A DNA stretch of 64,000 bases from Novosphingobium album (ex Liu et al. 2023) (GCF_029076845.1 NZ_JARESE010000098.1:24068-88067), one strand, 5' to 3'. Numbered from the stretch's first letter, positions 44,893 through 53,762 are shown. Numbers and translations are program-made. Notes: generated by a model not told the origin, from the sequence alone.

Positions 44893-46095
44893 ATGCCCAT
44901 GCTGTCGGGTCAAATTCTCGATGCGATGATTACCTCGTGCGAGAATGCCAAGACTGTCCTGCGGCAGGCCGCCATCGATCCCTCCGATCGCAAAACACTG
45001 AACATTTCCATGGGCGCGACCGTCGCTGCAGAATTTCTCGGCCGGACGCCCGAGGCGCTTTCCAAGGCCGAGGCCCGGGGCCGCCTCCCCGCCCCCAAAA
45101 CGGCTGCCAACGGGCGCCGGTTCTACACGGTCGAAGACCTGATCGCGATTCGCGAGACTCTCGGCATCAAGATGGGCAAATTGCCGTCGGAACGCGCCGT
45201 CGTCGTGGCTGTACAGAATTTCAAGGGCGGCGTCAGTAAATCGACGACCGGCAAGCATCTGGCCGACTATCTCGCCTTGCGCGGATACCGGGTTCTGGTG
45301 GTCGATTGCGATCCCCAGGCATCGATGAGCGTCATGTTCGACGTCAATCTCGAAGCATTGGTGGATGAGACGCATACGCTCTCGAACTTCCTGTCGCCGC
45401 GTATCGATGAGGCTGATTCGCTGCGCAAGACGATCCAGAAGACCGCCTGGCCCAACATCGACATCTGTCCCGCCAACCTCGGTCTGCAGGATACCGAGTG
45501 GGAACTCACCGCAACGATCGAGGAAGGCCCGACGGCGATTGCCGGGGCGTTCCGCATGTTGCGGATCGGGCTCGAGGAAATCCGGTACGACTATGACGTC
45601 GTGATCCTCGATCCTCCCCCGGCGATGGGCTTTCTGGGCGTGAACACCCTGACGGCGGCCGACGGGTTGCTGATCCCCGTTCCGGCCCGGCAGCTCGACT
45701 ATCTCTCGACGATCCATTTCATGCAGACCTGCCGGGAAGCCATGGAACTCGTCTCGAAGTTCGATACTTCGATCGACTACGGCTTCATTCGCGTCGTCTG
45801 CACCATGTTCCAGCCCAGCCGGACCAATGAGGCGCAGATGCTCCAGGTCATGGAGAAGACCTACGCCGGCCAGATGCTATCGACGCCGATCCTCCTGTCC
45901 GAAGAGATCAAGAATGCCGGCCTGTCGATGTCGTCGATCTACGAGATCAACAAGCCCTATGGGTCTCACCAGACCTACACGCGGTGCCGCGACAACCTGA
46001 ACATGGTGTTTCGCGAGATCGAAAAGGATATCTGCAAGCAGTGGCCATCGCGGTTGGCGCAGGTCGGCACCGATAGACTGACGGAGGCGGCATGA
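44893..46095 (+). CDS. parA: ParA-type partition ATPase
   Basis: A 400-residue ParA/RepA-type Walker ATPase with an N-terminal DNA-binding segment (ISMGATVAAEFLGRTPEALSKAEARGRL, MerR-like helix-turn-helix). The deviant Walker A motif NFKGGVSKSTTGKHL and the LVVDCDPQASMS motif are intact, and DVVILDPPPAMGF is the Walker B region. The long N-terminus puts it in the type Ia group, whose members also repress their own operon. It overlaps parB by 4 bp. Together they place copies of the replicon in both daughter cells. Confidence 0.95.
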   Translation: MPMLSGQILDAMITSCENAKTVLRQAAIDPSDRKTLNISMGATVAAEFLGRTPEALSKAEARGRLPAPKTAANGRRFYTVEDLIAIRETLGIKMGKLPSERAVVVAVQNFKGGVSKSTTGKHLADYLALRGYRVLVVDCDPQASMSVMFDVNLEALVDETHTLSNFLSPRIDEADSLRKTIQKTAWPNIDICPANLGLQDTEWELTATIEEGPTAIAGAFRMLRIGLEEIRYDYDVVILDPPPAMGFLGVNTLTAADGLLIPVPARQLDYLSTIHFMQTCREAMELVSKFDTSIDYGFIRVVCTMFQPSRTNEAQMLQVMEKTYAGQMLSTPILLSEEIKNAGLSMSSIYEINKPYGSHQTYTRCRDNLNMVFREIEKDICKQWPSRLAQVGTDRLTEAA

Positions 46096-47171
46096 GCAGC
46101 GCGGGGGGCAAGCGCCGCAGCCTATTGGCGAACGCCATCGAGAGCATCGGCACGACCCCTGCCCCCGCTCCCCTGTCCGGCGCGGTGGATACCGAGGTGC
46201 TGGTCGATCGCGAAAAGCCTGCCGAGGAACCAGCGACGCCCTCTTTCCTGGAGCGCCGTGGTATCGCGTTCGATGAGATCGCGCGGACCGTCAAGCGCCC
46301 GACGATCCGCCTCAAGCCCTCGGAATGCTCCATTTGGCCGGGCAATGCCCGCGACCATGAGGCACTGAGCTATGAACGCTGTGCCTCGCTCATCGAATCC
46401 ATCCGGGAGGAAGGCACCAACCGCGAACCGGTCGTGGTGCGGCGAACGCCGAATGCCGAGAATCCTTATGAGCTGATCGTCGGCACACGCCGGCATTTCT
46501 CGGTTTCGTGGCTGCATTCCAACAATCATAGCGAGATCGAACTCGTAGCCCGCATCGAAACCCTCGACGACGAGGGCGCGTTCAGGCTCGCCGATCTGGA
46601 AAATCGCGAGCGCGAGGACGTCACCGATCTCGAACGGGCGCGCAATTACCGGCACGCCGTGGACGCCTATTACAACGGGGTCCGCACACAAATGGCCGAA
46701 CGCCTCGCGATCCCCAAACAGAATCTCCACAATCTGCTGCAGCTGGCGGAACTGCCCGACGAAGTCGTCGCGGCTTTTGCCGAGCCCGGAGACCTCAAGG
46801 TCCGGCACGGCATGCGGCTATCCCCCTTGCTGAAGAACGAGCAGCACCGTGACGCTATCGTCTCGGCCGCCCTGGCGCTCCATGCAGAGCAGCAAGCGCT
46901 CAAGGACGCCGGCAGCGACAAGATCGAGGGCATCAAGGTCTGCGAACGCCTGGCCGCGGCCGCAACGTCCCCTGCGACGTCGAGGAAGCCTCTCGCCCGA
47001 GCAAAGCCGGCACTGACGGCGGCCTCCGGCAAGGAGATCGGCCAGGTCATCGCCGATACCCGGGCCAAGGGTATTACCATCAACATCAATCCCAAGGGCG
47101 CTGCCTCGGTCGACGAGATCCTCGAAGCGCTACGCCCCGCGATTGAGGGTGCGAAGTTCAGCCGGAATTGA
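46092..47171 (+). CDS. parB: ParB-type partition protein
   Basis: A 359-residue ParB. The ParB/Srx CTP-binding part has NREPVVVRRTPNAENPYELIVGTRRHFS, with the GTRRHFS loop corresponding to the GERRxxA motif; the helix-turn-helix QMAERLAIPKQNLHNLLQLAELP follows at about 200. The N-terminus (GGKRRSLLANAIES) resembles the ParA-activating tail of the RepB group. It binds a centromere-like site, perhaps the palindromes near 47217 or 49201. Confidence 0.95.
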   Translation: MSSAGGKRRSLLANAIESIGTTPAPAPLSGAVDTEVLVDREKPAEEPATPSFLERRGIAFDEIARTVKRPTIRLKPSECSIWPGNARDHEALSYERCASLIESIREEGTNREPVVVRRTPNAENPYELIVGTRRHFSVSWLHSNNHSEIELVARIETLDDEGAFRLADLENREREDVTDLERARNYRHAVDAYYNGVRTQMAERLAIPKQNLHNLLQLAELPDEVVAAFAEPGDLKVRHGMRLSPLLKNEQHRDAIVSAALALHAEQQALKDAGSDKIEGIKVCERLAAAATSPATSRKPLARAKPALTAASGKEIGQVIADTRAKGITININPKGAASVDEILEALRPAIEGAKFSRN

Positions 47172-47216
47172 ATGGAAACTTACAATACGCCTTTATTTTC
47201 AATTAGTTAGCTATCG

Positions 47217-47232
47217 GTAAAATGCGTTTTAC
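47217..47232. promoter_or_regulatory. GTAAAA-TGCG-TTTTAC dyad at the repA start
   Basis: GTAAAATGCGTTTTAC has perfect 6-bp arms. An almost identical and fully palindromic copy occurs at 49201-49216 inside the origin. It lies between parB and repA and overlaps the first possible repA ATG (47222), so it may be an autoregulatory operator or a ParB site. Confidence 0.65.
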
Positions 47233-47251
47233 CGGCGGCGCGGGACACGAA

Positions 47252-48361
47252 ATGCAACAGGATCACCGCGAAGACGGTCAGGTCGACCTCTTCCTCCCTC
47301 AGCTGACCGCGCTTCCTCTCCGGGACCAGCGCGAGACGATGGAGCGGCCCTTTTTCTCGCTGTCCAAGCGCAAGCGGCTCAAGCCGATCGACTATGTCAG
47401 TCCCGATCGCAAGATAACCGTCCACGTCTCCGCCAACTCCGAATATGGCCTCGCAACGATCTACGATCTGGATATCCTGATCTACTGCGCGTCGGTCCTG
47501 ATCGAGCACAAGCGGCGCGGCACCAACGACATCCCTCAGACGCTGCACGTCGTTCCATACGATATGCTCAAGACGCTCAAGCGCGAGGTTGGCGGACGCG
47601 CCTACGATCTCCTGGGAAATGCGCTCGACCGCCTGCAATCGACCACGGTGAAGACGAATATCCGATCGGGTGATGCAGTTGAAACGACCTTTTCCTGGAT
47701 CGACAGCCATAGCCAGCTCAAGGATCGAGCCGGCAATGTGCGCGGGATGCGGATCACCCTCGCCAAGTGGTTCTACGAAGGCGTCCTGATGGAAGGCGGC
47801 GTCCTTGCCATCGACCCGGCCTATTTCTCGCTGACGGGCGGCCGCGAACGCTGGCTGTACCGGGTGGCACGCAAGCATGCGGGCGGAGCAGGCAATGATG
47901 GCTTCGCCATTTCAATGCCTACGCTCTTCGAAAAATCCGGAGCGGAAGGCGACTACCGCCGCTTCAAATTCGAGATGACCAAGATTGCCAGGGAGAACGA
48001 TCTTCCGGGCTATTCACTGGATATCGAACTGCGTGACGACGCCGAGCCGCTGCTGCGCATGACCCGGCGCGATCGCGGATCATCGGATGAAGGCAAGCCC
48101 TCCCCTGCCCTCCCCGCGGCTCCTGCAGCCAAGGAAAAGACCCCTGACGAGCCGCTGATCGCGTTCCCCTCGAGCGGCCATATCTCGCACTCGGCATTCG
48201 GCGCGATTGCTCGAGCCAATCTGCCGAGCCCACAAAGGGATCATGGCCTCGTCGGTGACGATTTCCGCAGCTTCCTGCGCCAACGTGAAATCGCGTTCGA
48301 CGCGAAGAATATCACCCAAATATTCGCGACGTTCTGCTCGAAGCAGCGCCCCGCGAGCTGA
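47252..48361 (+). CDS. repA: Plasmid replication initiator RepA (RPA family)
   Basis: About 369 residues of the RPA replication-initiator family found on sphingomonad and other alphaproteobacterial plasmids: REDGQVDLFLPQLTALPLRDQRETMERPFFSLSKRKRL, VHVSANSEYGLATIYDLDILIY and RGMRITLAKWFYEGVLM. It would bind iterons downstream. An ATG at 47222 in the same frame exists, but it lies within a palindrome and has no ribosome binding site; ATG at 47252 has a GGGA upstream and fits the family start. The gene follows parB by 80 bp, giving a parAB-repA unit. Confidence 0.92.
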   Translation: MQQDHREDGQVDLFLPQLTALPLRDQRETMERPFFSLSKRKRLKPIDYVSPDRKITVHVSANSEYGLATIYDLDILIYCASVLIEHKRRGTNDIPQTLHVVPYDMLKTLKREVGGRAYDLLGNALDRLQSTTVKTNIRSGDAVETTFSWIDSHSQLKDRAGNVRGMRITLAKWFYEGVLMEGGVLAIDPAYFSLTGGRERWLYRVARKHAGGAGNDGFAISMPTLFEKSGAEGDYRRFKFEMTKIARENDLPGYSLDIELRDDAEPLLRMTRRDRGSSDEGKPSPALPAAPAAKEKTPDEPLIAFPSSGHISHSAFGAIARANLPSPQRDHGLVGDDFRSFLRQREIAFDAKNITQIFATFCSKQRPAS

Positions 48362-48470
48362 TCGCGCCACGCGCACATCTTCCCCCCGGGAATACTCTGC
48401 GGGGGCGTTGCCTGGCCGTAGCCGCAGTGCCAAGCAACTTAGCCCAGCCAAACGTCCCGCCCCAAGTTGT

Positions 48471-49358
48471 CCGTTCCTGAAGTACCGCGTTCGATGTGCG
48501 GATCCCGACCTGCGGCTCTCTTCGTCCTATGCCGAAGCTGCTGAGACGGCATATTCCGCGTTCCTCAAGCAGATTAGTCGGCAAACCACCGATCTGCACG
48601 GTCCATCAGATCTCCCGATCGAATGAGAGGTGCGCGCGGACGCACCCCCCACGGTATTTGAGGAACGCCCAACCGGAAGGTCTGCGTTCAGGGGGCTGGC
48701 CGGGCTCATACGCGCGTGACGAGCGATATCAGGGCGGAAGAAGGGCAATGGACGGAGGGCAGGGGAGGGGAGAGCCAGCTCGCCGCCTCCTGGGCGAAGG
48801 CTGCCGTTCCTGAAATACCGTGTCAGGTTGGCGGGCCGGCGAAGTCGGGATCGCCCGGAGAACTTGGCATGAGGTTGAGCGCCGATCCGGGCCCCGTTCT
48901 CAATGTACCGTCTGCACCGATCGCAATCGCCCGCAGACCCACGGAAATTGCAGTCCTTCGGCGACCGGTTCCCCGCTTTCGTCGGCGGAAAGCTCATGAA
49001 TTTGCGGTTCCGCGATGCTGCGCGCGAGAGCCGTTCCTAAAGGACCGTTGCCGAGTCTCGGAGGAATCCGAACGGCGGCGCCAGTCAGTTCCTCGTTCCT
49101 TTTAAGCGCGACGCAGGCCGGTCGATCTCCGAGGGTATCAGCATCGCGCAAAATGGTCTAAATAGGCTGAAAAGCACGGAAACCCGCCGGATTGGAGCGA
49201 GTAAAACGCGTTTTACCACATTGGGAGGGACAGCCCGAAAGCAAGGGAGAGCACGGTATTTCAGGAACACGGCACGGTACATAAGGAACCGAATCACGGT
49301 TCATCGGGAACGGCTGTCAGGGTATTTCAGGAACGCCGGAACGGTATAATGGGAACGG
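48471..49358. other. Replication origin with iterons
   Basis: A motif close to CCGTTCCTGAAATACCGTG recurs downstream of repA: 48471-48489, 48804-48822 and 49031-49049 (plus orientation), 48650-48668 (minus), partial copies at 48559-48570 and 49094-49110, and an array of five in minus orientation starting at 49252, 49273, 49295, 49318 and 49340, i.e. about two helical turns apart. The clustered phased array beside repA is the hallmark of an iteron-controlled origin. No gene is supported here. Confidence 0.88.
49201..49216. promoter_or_regulatory. Perfect 16-bp palindrome in the origin
   Basis: GTAAAACGCGTTTTAC is its own reverse complement, and matches the dyad at 47217-47232 except at one central base. 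It lies 36 bp left of the five-iteron array. It may bind RepA, ParA or ParB. Confidence 0.65.
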
Positions 49359-49402
49359 GCTCGATCACCCGACTCGTGATGAATCCGCGAGTCGCAAATG
49401 CA

Positions 49403-49500
49403 TGATCCACAGCCTAACTTTTTATCCTATTCTCTAAAGAGATTAACGCCGCCTGCGGCGCTTCCTCTCTTTGAAGAATTTTAGAGTGAAAGAAGGACGG
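49403..49500. other. DnaA-box-like site and AT-rich unwinding region
   Basis: TGATCCACA at 49403-49411 differs by one base from the DnaA box TTATCCACA. The following 90 bases are the most AT-rich of the backbone (with CTTTTTATCCTATTCTCTAA and GAAGAATTTTAGAG) and include small dyads. Placed just beyond the iteron array, this could be the unwinding element. Confidence 0.45.
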
Positions 49501-50169
49501 AATCATATGTCGCTCGGTTCCCGAACCCAATCCGGTCCTCGCTGAACTCGTTTCACGGTGCCATCACGGACGCCGACTCGCATACCGCAACCGGTTGCAT
49601 CTCAGGATAACCGCCCGCCGACGGCCGCGAGCCGATCAGGGCCCGGCATGCCAGCAATTGCTTCCAAGGTTAGCCCACAATCCGGCCACAACGACCCAAA
49701 ACAGGAGAACAAAGCGCGAAATACCTCAGAATGCCCCGCAGAGGCGTTCTGAGCGCCATATCCGGCTCGGATAGCCTACGGCACCCAGAAGCTTCGGAAT
49801 CGGGCTGTATGGGCTTCCTGGAGGCGTGCTTTTCCGAGTCGGGATCGCGCCGAACGCAACATTTTCAACGCGTTCGAGGTCGCAGAGAGCTCGTCAGGCT
49901 CCAACTTTGGTCCCACGGTCCGCTGATGGCAGTGCTCAAGTCTCGAAGACTTGTACGAACGATGGCCGCCGACCAATCGCTTCCATCCCGGCATTGACTG
50001 CCACGAACGTAACAGCAAGGCTACATGAGTACCAAGGGGGGAACAGGGCTGCCCGCCCGCCGCTGGCCCCGATCAACCACTGCTTGACCTCATGTGCGAG
50101 CTTTACGGCAACGGCTTGAATGTCAAACTTCCGTCCGGGGGCAAAAGGGCGCCGCAGGTGGGCTGCAGG
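49501..50169. other. Stretch without recognisable content
   Basis: About 670 bp between the origin and the DUF1612 gene. Short open frames exist, but none has a ribosome binding site or a sensible protein. I see no clear repeat. Confidence 0.5.
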
Positions 50170-51192
50170 TCAGTCGTTCCCGGAGACGCGCCGAAGAAGG
50201 TCGTCGATCGCGGACATCTCCTCATCGAACGCATCGAAGACCGCCACGAGACCGCCGGTCGCGGGGAGGGGAGGGGGCTCCGCTTTCGGACGCCCTCGCT
50301 TGGGCGCCGCATAGCCGAAGTCGACCGCCAGGTCTGACGCCAGGAACAGCCGCCACGTCCGCCGCTGAGTAATCTCGACCAGGAGACCGGTCGCAGCTGT
50401 TCGCTCGAGCAGTTTGCTGGCACCGGCGATGCTCATACCGAGCGTTTCGGATACCGACTGCGGAGACAGTAGCGGCCTGTGACAGCTCAGCGCGACCAGC
50501 GAGGGCAGGGCGCCCGGACGGTACTCGTCGGAGATCGCACGTTGCGCGGCGCGGTAGAGCCGTTCGAGTTGATCGAGGCGCGAGAAGCCCTTTAAGGCCG
50601 ATGCTTCCAGCGACCGCACCGTCGACAGCCAATCGGTAACGTCAGGCCGACGCTTCAGGCGAAGCGCCTTGGACCCGCCGCCAAGGCAGGGCAAGGCACT
50701 CGCCGAGAGGCGCTGGTCGCGGAGCGCGAAGGGAAGGCCGAGCCAGGGTGTGATCGTTCCATCGATCCTAGCGTGCTGGCGCACGCGATCGAGAGCGCGA
50801 ACGAGGGGAGGGTGGTCCGCCGCGCCAGGCGGCTCAGCGATCGACATGGGAAGCGCATCGCGCCACGCCAGCAAGTCCTTGGCTTGCAGTGCTGCGCGCC
50901 AGGGACCGAAGCGCTCATATTGATCGAGGTTCGTCGCACGCAGCGAGCGGCCGGGGATCCGAAGGCTGCAGCCCCAGGAAAATACATCGATCTCGTCAAC
51001 TTCGACGCCCTGGAGTTGGAGCGCCCGCGCATAGCCGCTCCATGCGGCCCGCAGCGCCCAGGCAGATGCGACCGGACTTACGGAAATCCGGGCATCGAGC
51101 CGGGCGATCGCGGCTGTGCAGGATGTGATAGCCGCCACCATGACCGGCGTGTATTCGGGACCGAAGCGGTCGGGTGATGGCCTCTCGCCCAT
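50170..51192 (-). CDS. DUF1612 / helix-turn-helix domain protein of plasmids
   Basis: A 340-residue protein of the rhizobial-plasmid DUF1612 type. The N-terminal half (ISVSPVASAWALRAAWSGYARALQLQGVEVDEIDVFSWG) is the DUF1612 part and the C-terminal third has a helix-turn-helix, LLSPQSVSETLGMSIAGASKLLERTAATGLLVEIT, followed by KRGRPKAE. Such genes sit near rep or resolvase genes on alphaproteobacterial plasmids; the role is unknown. Length is typical. Confidence 0.85.
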   Translation of the reverse strand: MGERPSPDRFGPEYTPVMVAAITSCTAAIARLDARISVSPVASAWALRAAWSGYARALQLQGVEVDEIDVFSWGCSLRIPGRSLRATNLDQYERFGPWRAALQAKDLLAWRDALPMSIAEPPGAADHPPLVRALDRVRQHARIDGTITPWLGLPFALRDQRLSASALPCLGGGSKALRLKRRPDVTDWLSTVRSLEASALKGFSRLDQLERLYRAAQRAISDEYRPGALPSLVALSCHRPLLSPQSVSETLGMSIAGASKLLERTAATGLLVEITQRRTWRLFLASDLAVDFGYAAPKRGRPKAEPPPLPATGGLVAVFDAFDEEMSAIDDLLRRVSGND

Positions 51193-51604
51193 GCCATTTT
51201 CTTAACTGAAAGACATTCTCAGTCAACTTGGTTGGTACGGGATGCTGGGATGCGTAGATTCTGTCGCCCCTGCTTCATGAAAGTGCTCTCGATCGCGGGG
51301 CAATTGAGCCGTTGGTGCGCCAGCGGATCGAGCATCGATGACGGCAGCGCCGCGGCGCGCAAACGGCGTCCAGCTCCGTGGACTGGGTCGAAGCGATCAA
51401 AAATTCGGCTGATTTCCCTCATTCCTGGCTCAAAGGGGCTGGTTGGGCGCGAGGGCGGTTGAGGCCTCCTTCGCACTGTCCTCATGGCAGCGCGTTCCGC
51501 CGGCCCTGCGGCCAAGGCGGCGATCGGGGCTGGTCAATCCCTCACCGGGATTATATCACATGGGAACAACCGTTCGGATGATCCCATTATATGCGATGTG
51601 ACAA
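51193..51604. other. Gap upstream of the resolvase with res-like dyads
   Basis: The 412-bp gap shows no gene. Its right end, 51556-51601, holds paired dyads: TCACATGGGA at 51556-51565, TCCCAT at 51582-51587 and ATGTGA at 51596-51601. These are arranged like resolvase half-sites, directly before the start of the serine recombinase gene at 51605. A plasmid multimer resolution site is inferred. Confidence 0.5.
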
Positions 51605-52495
51605 ATGGCGATAATCGGCTACGCCCGTGTCTCGACCGACGAGCAGGACACCGCGGCCCAGCTCAGCGCCTTGCGCGCCGAGGGCTGCACGCTGGTCGTC
51701 GAGGACAAGGCGAGCGGTGGCAGCCGTGATCGGCCGAACCTGGCGCGGGCGCTCGAACGGGTGGGCCCGGGGGATACGCTGCTGGTCGTTCGGATCGACC
51801 GTCTGGCCCGATCGCTTTCGCATCTGCTCGAGATCGTCGAAACCTTGAGGGGGAAGGGGGCCTACTTCCGCTCGATCAACGATCCGATCGACACGTCGAG
51901 CGCTCAGGGCATGTTGATGACCCAGATGCTCGGCGCGTTCGCCGAGTTCGAAAGAGCGCTGATCCGCGAGCGGACGAGGGCGGGGCTCAAGGCGGCGGTC
52001 GCGCGCGGCGCCAGACCGGGCAATCCCAAGATGCGCGCCCGCGACCCGGTTGCGATCTCCGAAATTCGCCGCAGCCTCAAGCTGCGCCATCTTCACGAGC
52101 TCGTCGATGGTCGCCAGCGATGGCTCCCGACAGTGACAAGATTGCGACCACATCTCCCCTGGGCGCTGGTCCTGAGACAAATACGCGCCATCACGCCGCC
52201 GGTGCGCTCGTTCAGCGAACGAACGCTCGTGAAAGCGTGCCGGACGCTGGTCCGGGCAGGATATGCCGATGCATCGATCCTCGAACCCGCACCCCGCCTG
52301 CCACCTGATACGCGGGTCGCACGGCTTGTCGCGGATCGTCTGAAGACACATCCCGATTCTTCATTGCGGGAGATCGCCTCCTGGCTGACGCGCGATCTGC
52401 GTGAGCCGACGCCGCGGGGGGGGCTGGCATGGTCGGCGGAGGGTGTGCGGCGGGTGATCGGGCAGGCTCAGAAGCTTCAACTGCTCGAGGCATGA
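51605..52495 (+). CDS. Serine recombinase / resolvase
   Basis: A 296-residue serine recombinase. Catalytic domain 1-140: MAIIGYARVSTDEQDTAAQ with Ser10 and Arg8, VVRIDRLARSLSHLLEIV with the conserved Arg pair, and MLGAFAEFERALIRERTRAGL. The C-terminal part is longer than in Tn3 resolvases (about 110 extra residues) and holds two weak helix-turn-helix regions. It likely resolves plasmid multimers at the res-like dyads just upstream. The 104-bp repeat at 52583 begins 88 bp after its stop. Confidence 0.92.
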   Translation: MAIIGYARVSTDEQDTAAQLSALRAEGCTLVVEDKASGGSRDRPNLARALERVGPGDTLLVVRIDRLARSLSHLLEIVETLRGKGAYFRSINDPIDTSSAQGMLMTQMLGAFAEFERALIRERTRAGLKAAVARGARPGNPKMRARDPVAISEIRRSLKLRHLHELVDGRQRWLPTVTRLRPHLPWALVLRQIRAITPPVRSFSERTLVKACRTLVRAGYADASILEPAPRLPPDTRVARLVADRLKTHPDSSLREIASWLTRDLREPTPRGGLAWSAEGVRRVIGQAQKLQLLEA

Positions 52496-52582
52496 ACAGT
52501 CGCGATCTGGGCCCGCGCTGCCGAACCGGCCGTCGTCTTGCACGTCTCGGGCGCCGCCTCAAGGTTTGTGCGCCAAACAGCA

Positions 52583-52686
52583 ATTTGTCGGACATAGTAT
52601 GAACATTGGCCATGCGACGAGTTTGAGGCGAGCCATCGGATCGTTGAGGGGACAGAACTCATCTCGGGAAAGCAGGTTTGCCCATT
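52583..52686. repeat. Direct repeat copy 1 (104 bp)
   Basis: This stretch aligns without gaps to 55281-55384, 2698 bp away, in the same orientation, with roughly 85-90% identity (shared parts include ATGCGACGAGTTTGAGGCG and GGAAAGCAGGTTTG). The sequence outside is unrelated. It is not obviously coding. The pair brackets the 52.7-55.3 kb cargo. Confidence 0.85.
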
Positions 52687-52723
52687 ACCAGAGATAATCA
52701 CCCGTCAAGCTGATGTGTGCCCA

Positions 52724-52748
52724 GCCCATGGGGGGGGGGAAGATGGGC
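52724..52748. other. Hairpin containing a run of ten G
   Basis: GCCCAT and ATGGGC enclose a loop that contains ten consecutive G (52730-52739). It lies about 80-100 bp upstream of the SMR exporter gene. Long G runs slip during replication; here the run is non-coding and could affect transcript folding or simply be a spot of length variation. Confidence 0.6.
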
Positions 52749-52825
52749 AAGGAGCGTATCATCGAAGGGGGCACCAGATGCCTGTAGTTGCGGAGCGGCC
52801 CTGTCCATATAGATGGTGTTCCAAT

Positions 52826-53140
52826 ATGGCTTGGGTTTATTTGCTCGTCGCGGGATTGCTCGAAGTCGTCTGGGCTTACACCATGAAGCTGTCGGACGGA
52901 TTCACGCGCCTGACCTACTCGTCGATCACGATCATCGCCATGATCGCCAGCTTCGGGTTGCTGTCCTTCGCCTTGCGATCCCTTCCGCTCGGCACGGCCT
53001 ATACGATCTGGACCGGGATTGGTGCCGTCGGTGCTTTCGTCGTCGGAATCCTTGTGCTGGGCGAGGTTGCCAGTCCGATGCGTATTCTTGCGGCCGTCTT
53101 GATCGTCAGCGGCCTGGTGCTCATGAAGCTAGCATCGTGA
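52826..53140 (+). CDS. SMR-family exporter, Gdx/SugE type
   Basis: A 104-residue, four-helix small multidrug resistance protein. The functional Glu is in LVAGLLEVVWAYTMK; SLPLGTAYTIWTGIGAVGAFVVGILVLGE is the signature of the SugE/Gdx branch, which exports guanidinium or quaternary ammonium compounds. The start at 52826 (MAWVYLL) is standard for the family. No guanidine riboswitch is recognised in the leader. It is the first gene inside the direct-repeat-flanked block. Confidence 0.92.
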   Translation: MAWVYLLVAGLLEVVWAYTMKLSDGFTRLTYSSITIIAMIASFGLLSFALRSLPLGTAYTIWTGIGAVGAFVVGILVLGEVASPMRILAAVLIVSGLVLMKLAS

Positions 53141-53226
53141 GACGTTCTGACGATCGAGCTGGACCAGTTTAGGTCCGTTGACGGATTGGCGGGTGTCGTT
53201 GAGTGGCCTGGCTTCGGGAAGCGACG

Positions 53227-53544
53227 TCAGGCTCGCACCCTGGCAACAGCTTTCGCAAGCAGTTCCACTCCGCCTCTGATCTGCTGCGGTTCGAGCGCCG
53301 AATACCCCATGAGCAAGCCGACATAGTCGGGAAGGCTGCTGGTCGTGCCGGAATGATAGAGCGGCGAAACCGGATGGATGCCGATTCCTTCTCGTTTGGC
53401 CTCTGTCAACAGAGCATCCTCGCTGGATCGCCCGATTCCCCTGAGCCATGCGACGATATGCAGCCCGGCATCCGCCCCTTCAATCGATACGTTATCGCCA
53501 AAGTGATGATGAAGGGCGCTCATCAGCGTTGCCCGCCGCTCAGC
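53227..53544 (-). pseudogene. C-terminal fragment of a MocR/PdxR-type regulator
   Basis: About 105 residues match the end of the aminotransferase-like domain of MocR/PdxR regulators: AERRATLMSALHHHFGDNVSIEGADAGLHIVAWLRG, then YVGLLMGYSALEPQQIRGGVELLAKAV. The N-terminal GntR helix-turn-helix and most of the PLP domain are missing. Homology ends near 53544, only 26 bp from the start of a pdxY fragment on the other strand, so one deletion removed the 5' ends of both. Confidence 0.8.
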
Positions 53545-53570
53545 ATTCCCGATTGCCGATCCGGCCCTGC

Positions 53571-53762
53571 GGCACGGGCGATCTGTTCACGGCACTATTG
53601 GTTGCCCGGCTCTGCGAGGGCAAGGATTTGGCCCAGGCTGCAGAAGAGGCGACGGCTGAGATATTCGCCGTTCTGGAACGGACCCGTGCTGAAGCCTGCG
53701 GGGAACTGCGGATCATCGGCTTCCCCTTCGCAACCACCTCAAACCGCGAGAGCCTGAAATGA
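53571..53762 (+). pseudogene. C-terminal fragment of pyridoxal kinase PdxY
   Basis: About 63 residues, GTGDLFTALLVARLCEGKDLAQAAEEATAEIFAVL and TRAEACGELRIIGFPFA, match the end of PdxY-type pyridoxal kinases, including the GTGD motif with catalytic Asp. The rest of the kinase is missing. The TGA overlaps the start of the DapA-family gene by 4 bp, the original operon junction. Pairing with the pdxR-like fragment shows a former divergent pdxR-pdxY locus. Confidence 0.8.

Noticed and set aside
48527..48997. 156-codon minus-strand frame in the origin
   Set aside because: It is translated iteron sequence and spacers, with no ribosome binding site and no resemblance to a protein family.
49252..49358. 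Short regularly spaced repeats as a possible CRISPR array
   Set aside because: The units are degenerate, with only a few bases between them, next to repA. They are iterons, not repeats with unique spacers, and no cas genes are present.
53448..53570. N-terminal extension of the PdxY fragment
   Set aside because: The frame upstream of GTGD is translated antisense MocR sequence, not kinase; it marks the deletion junction.
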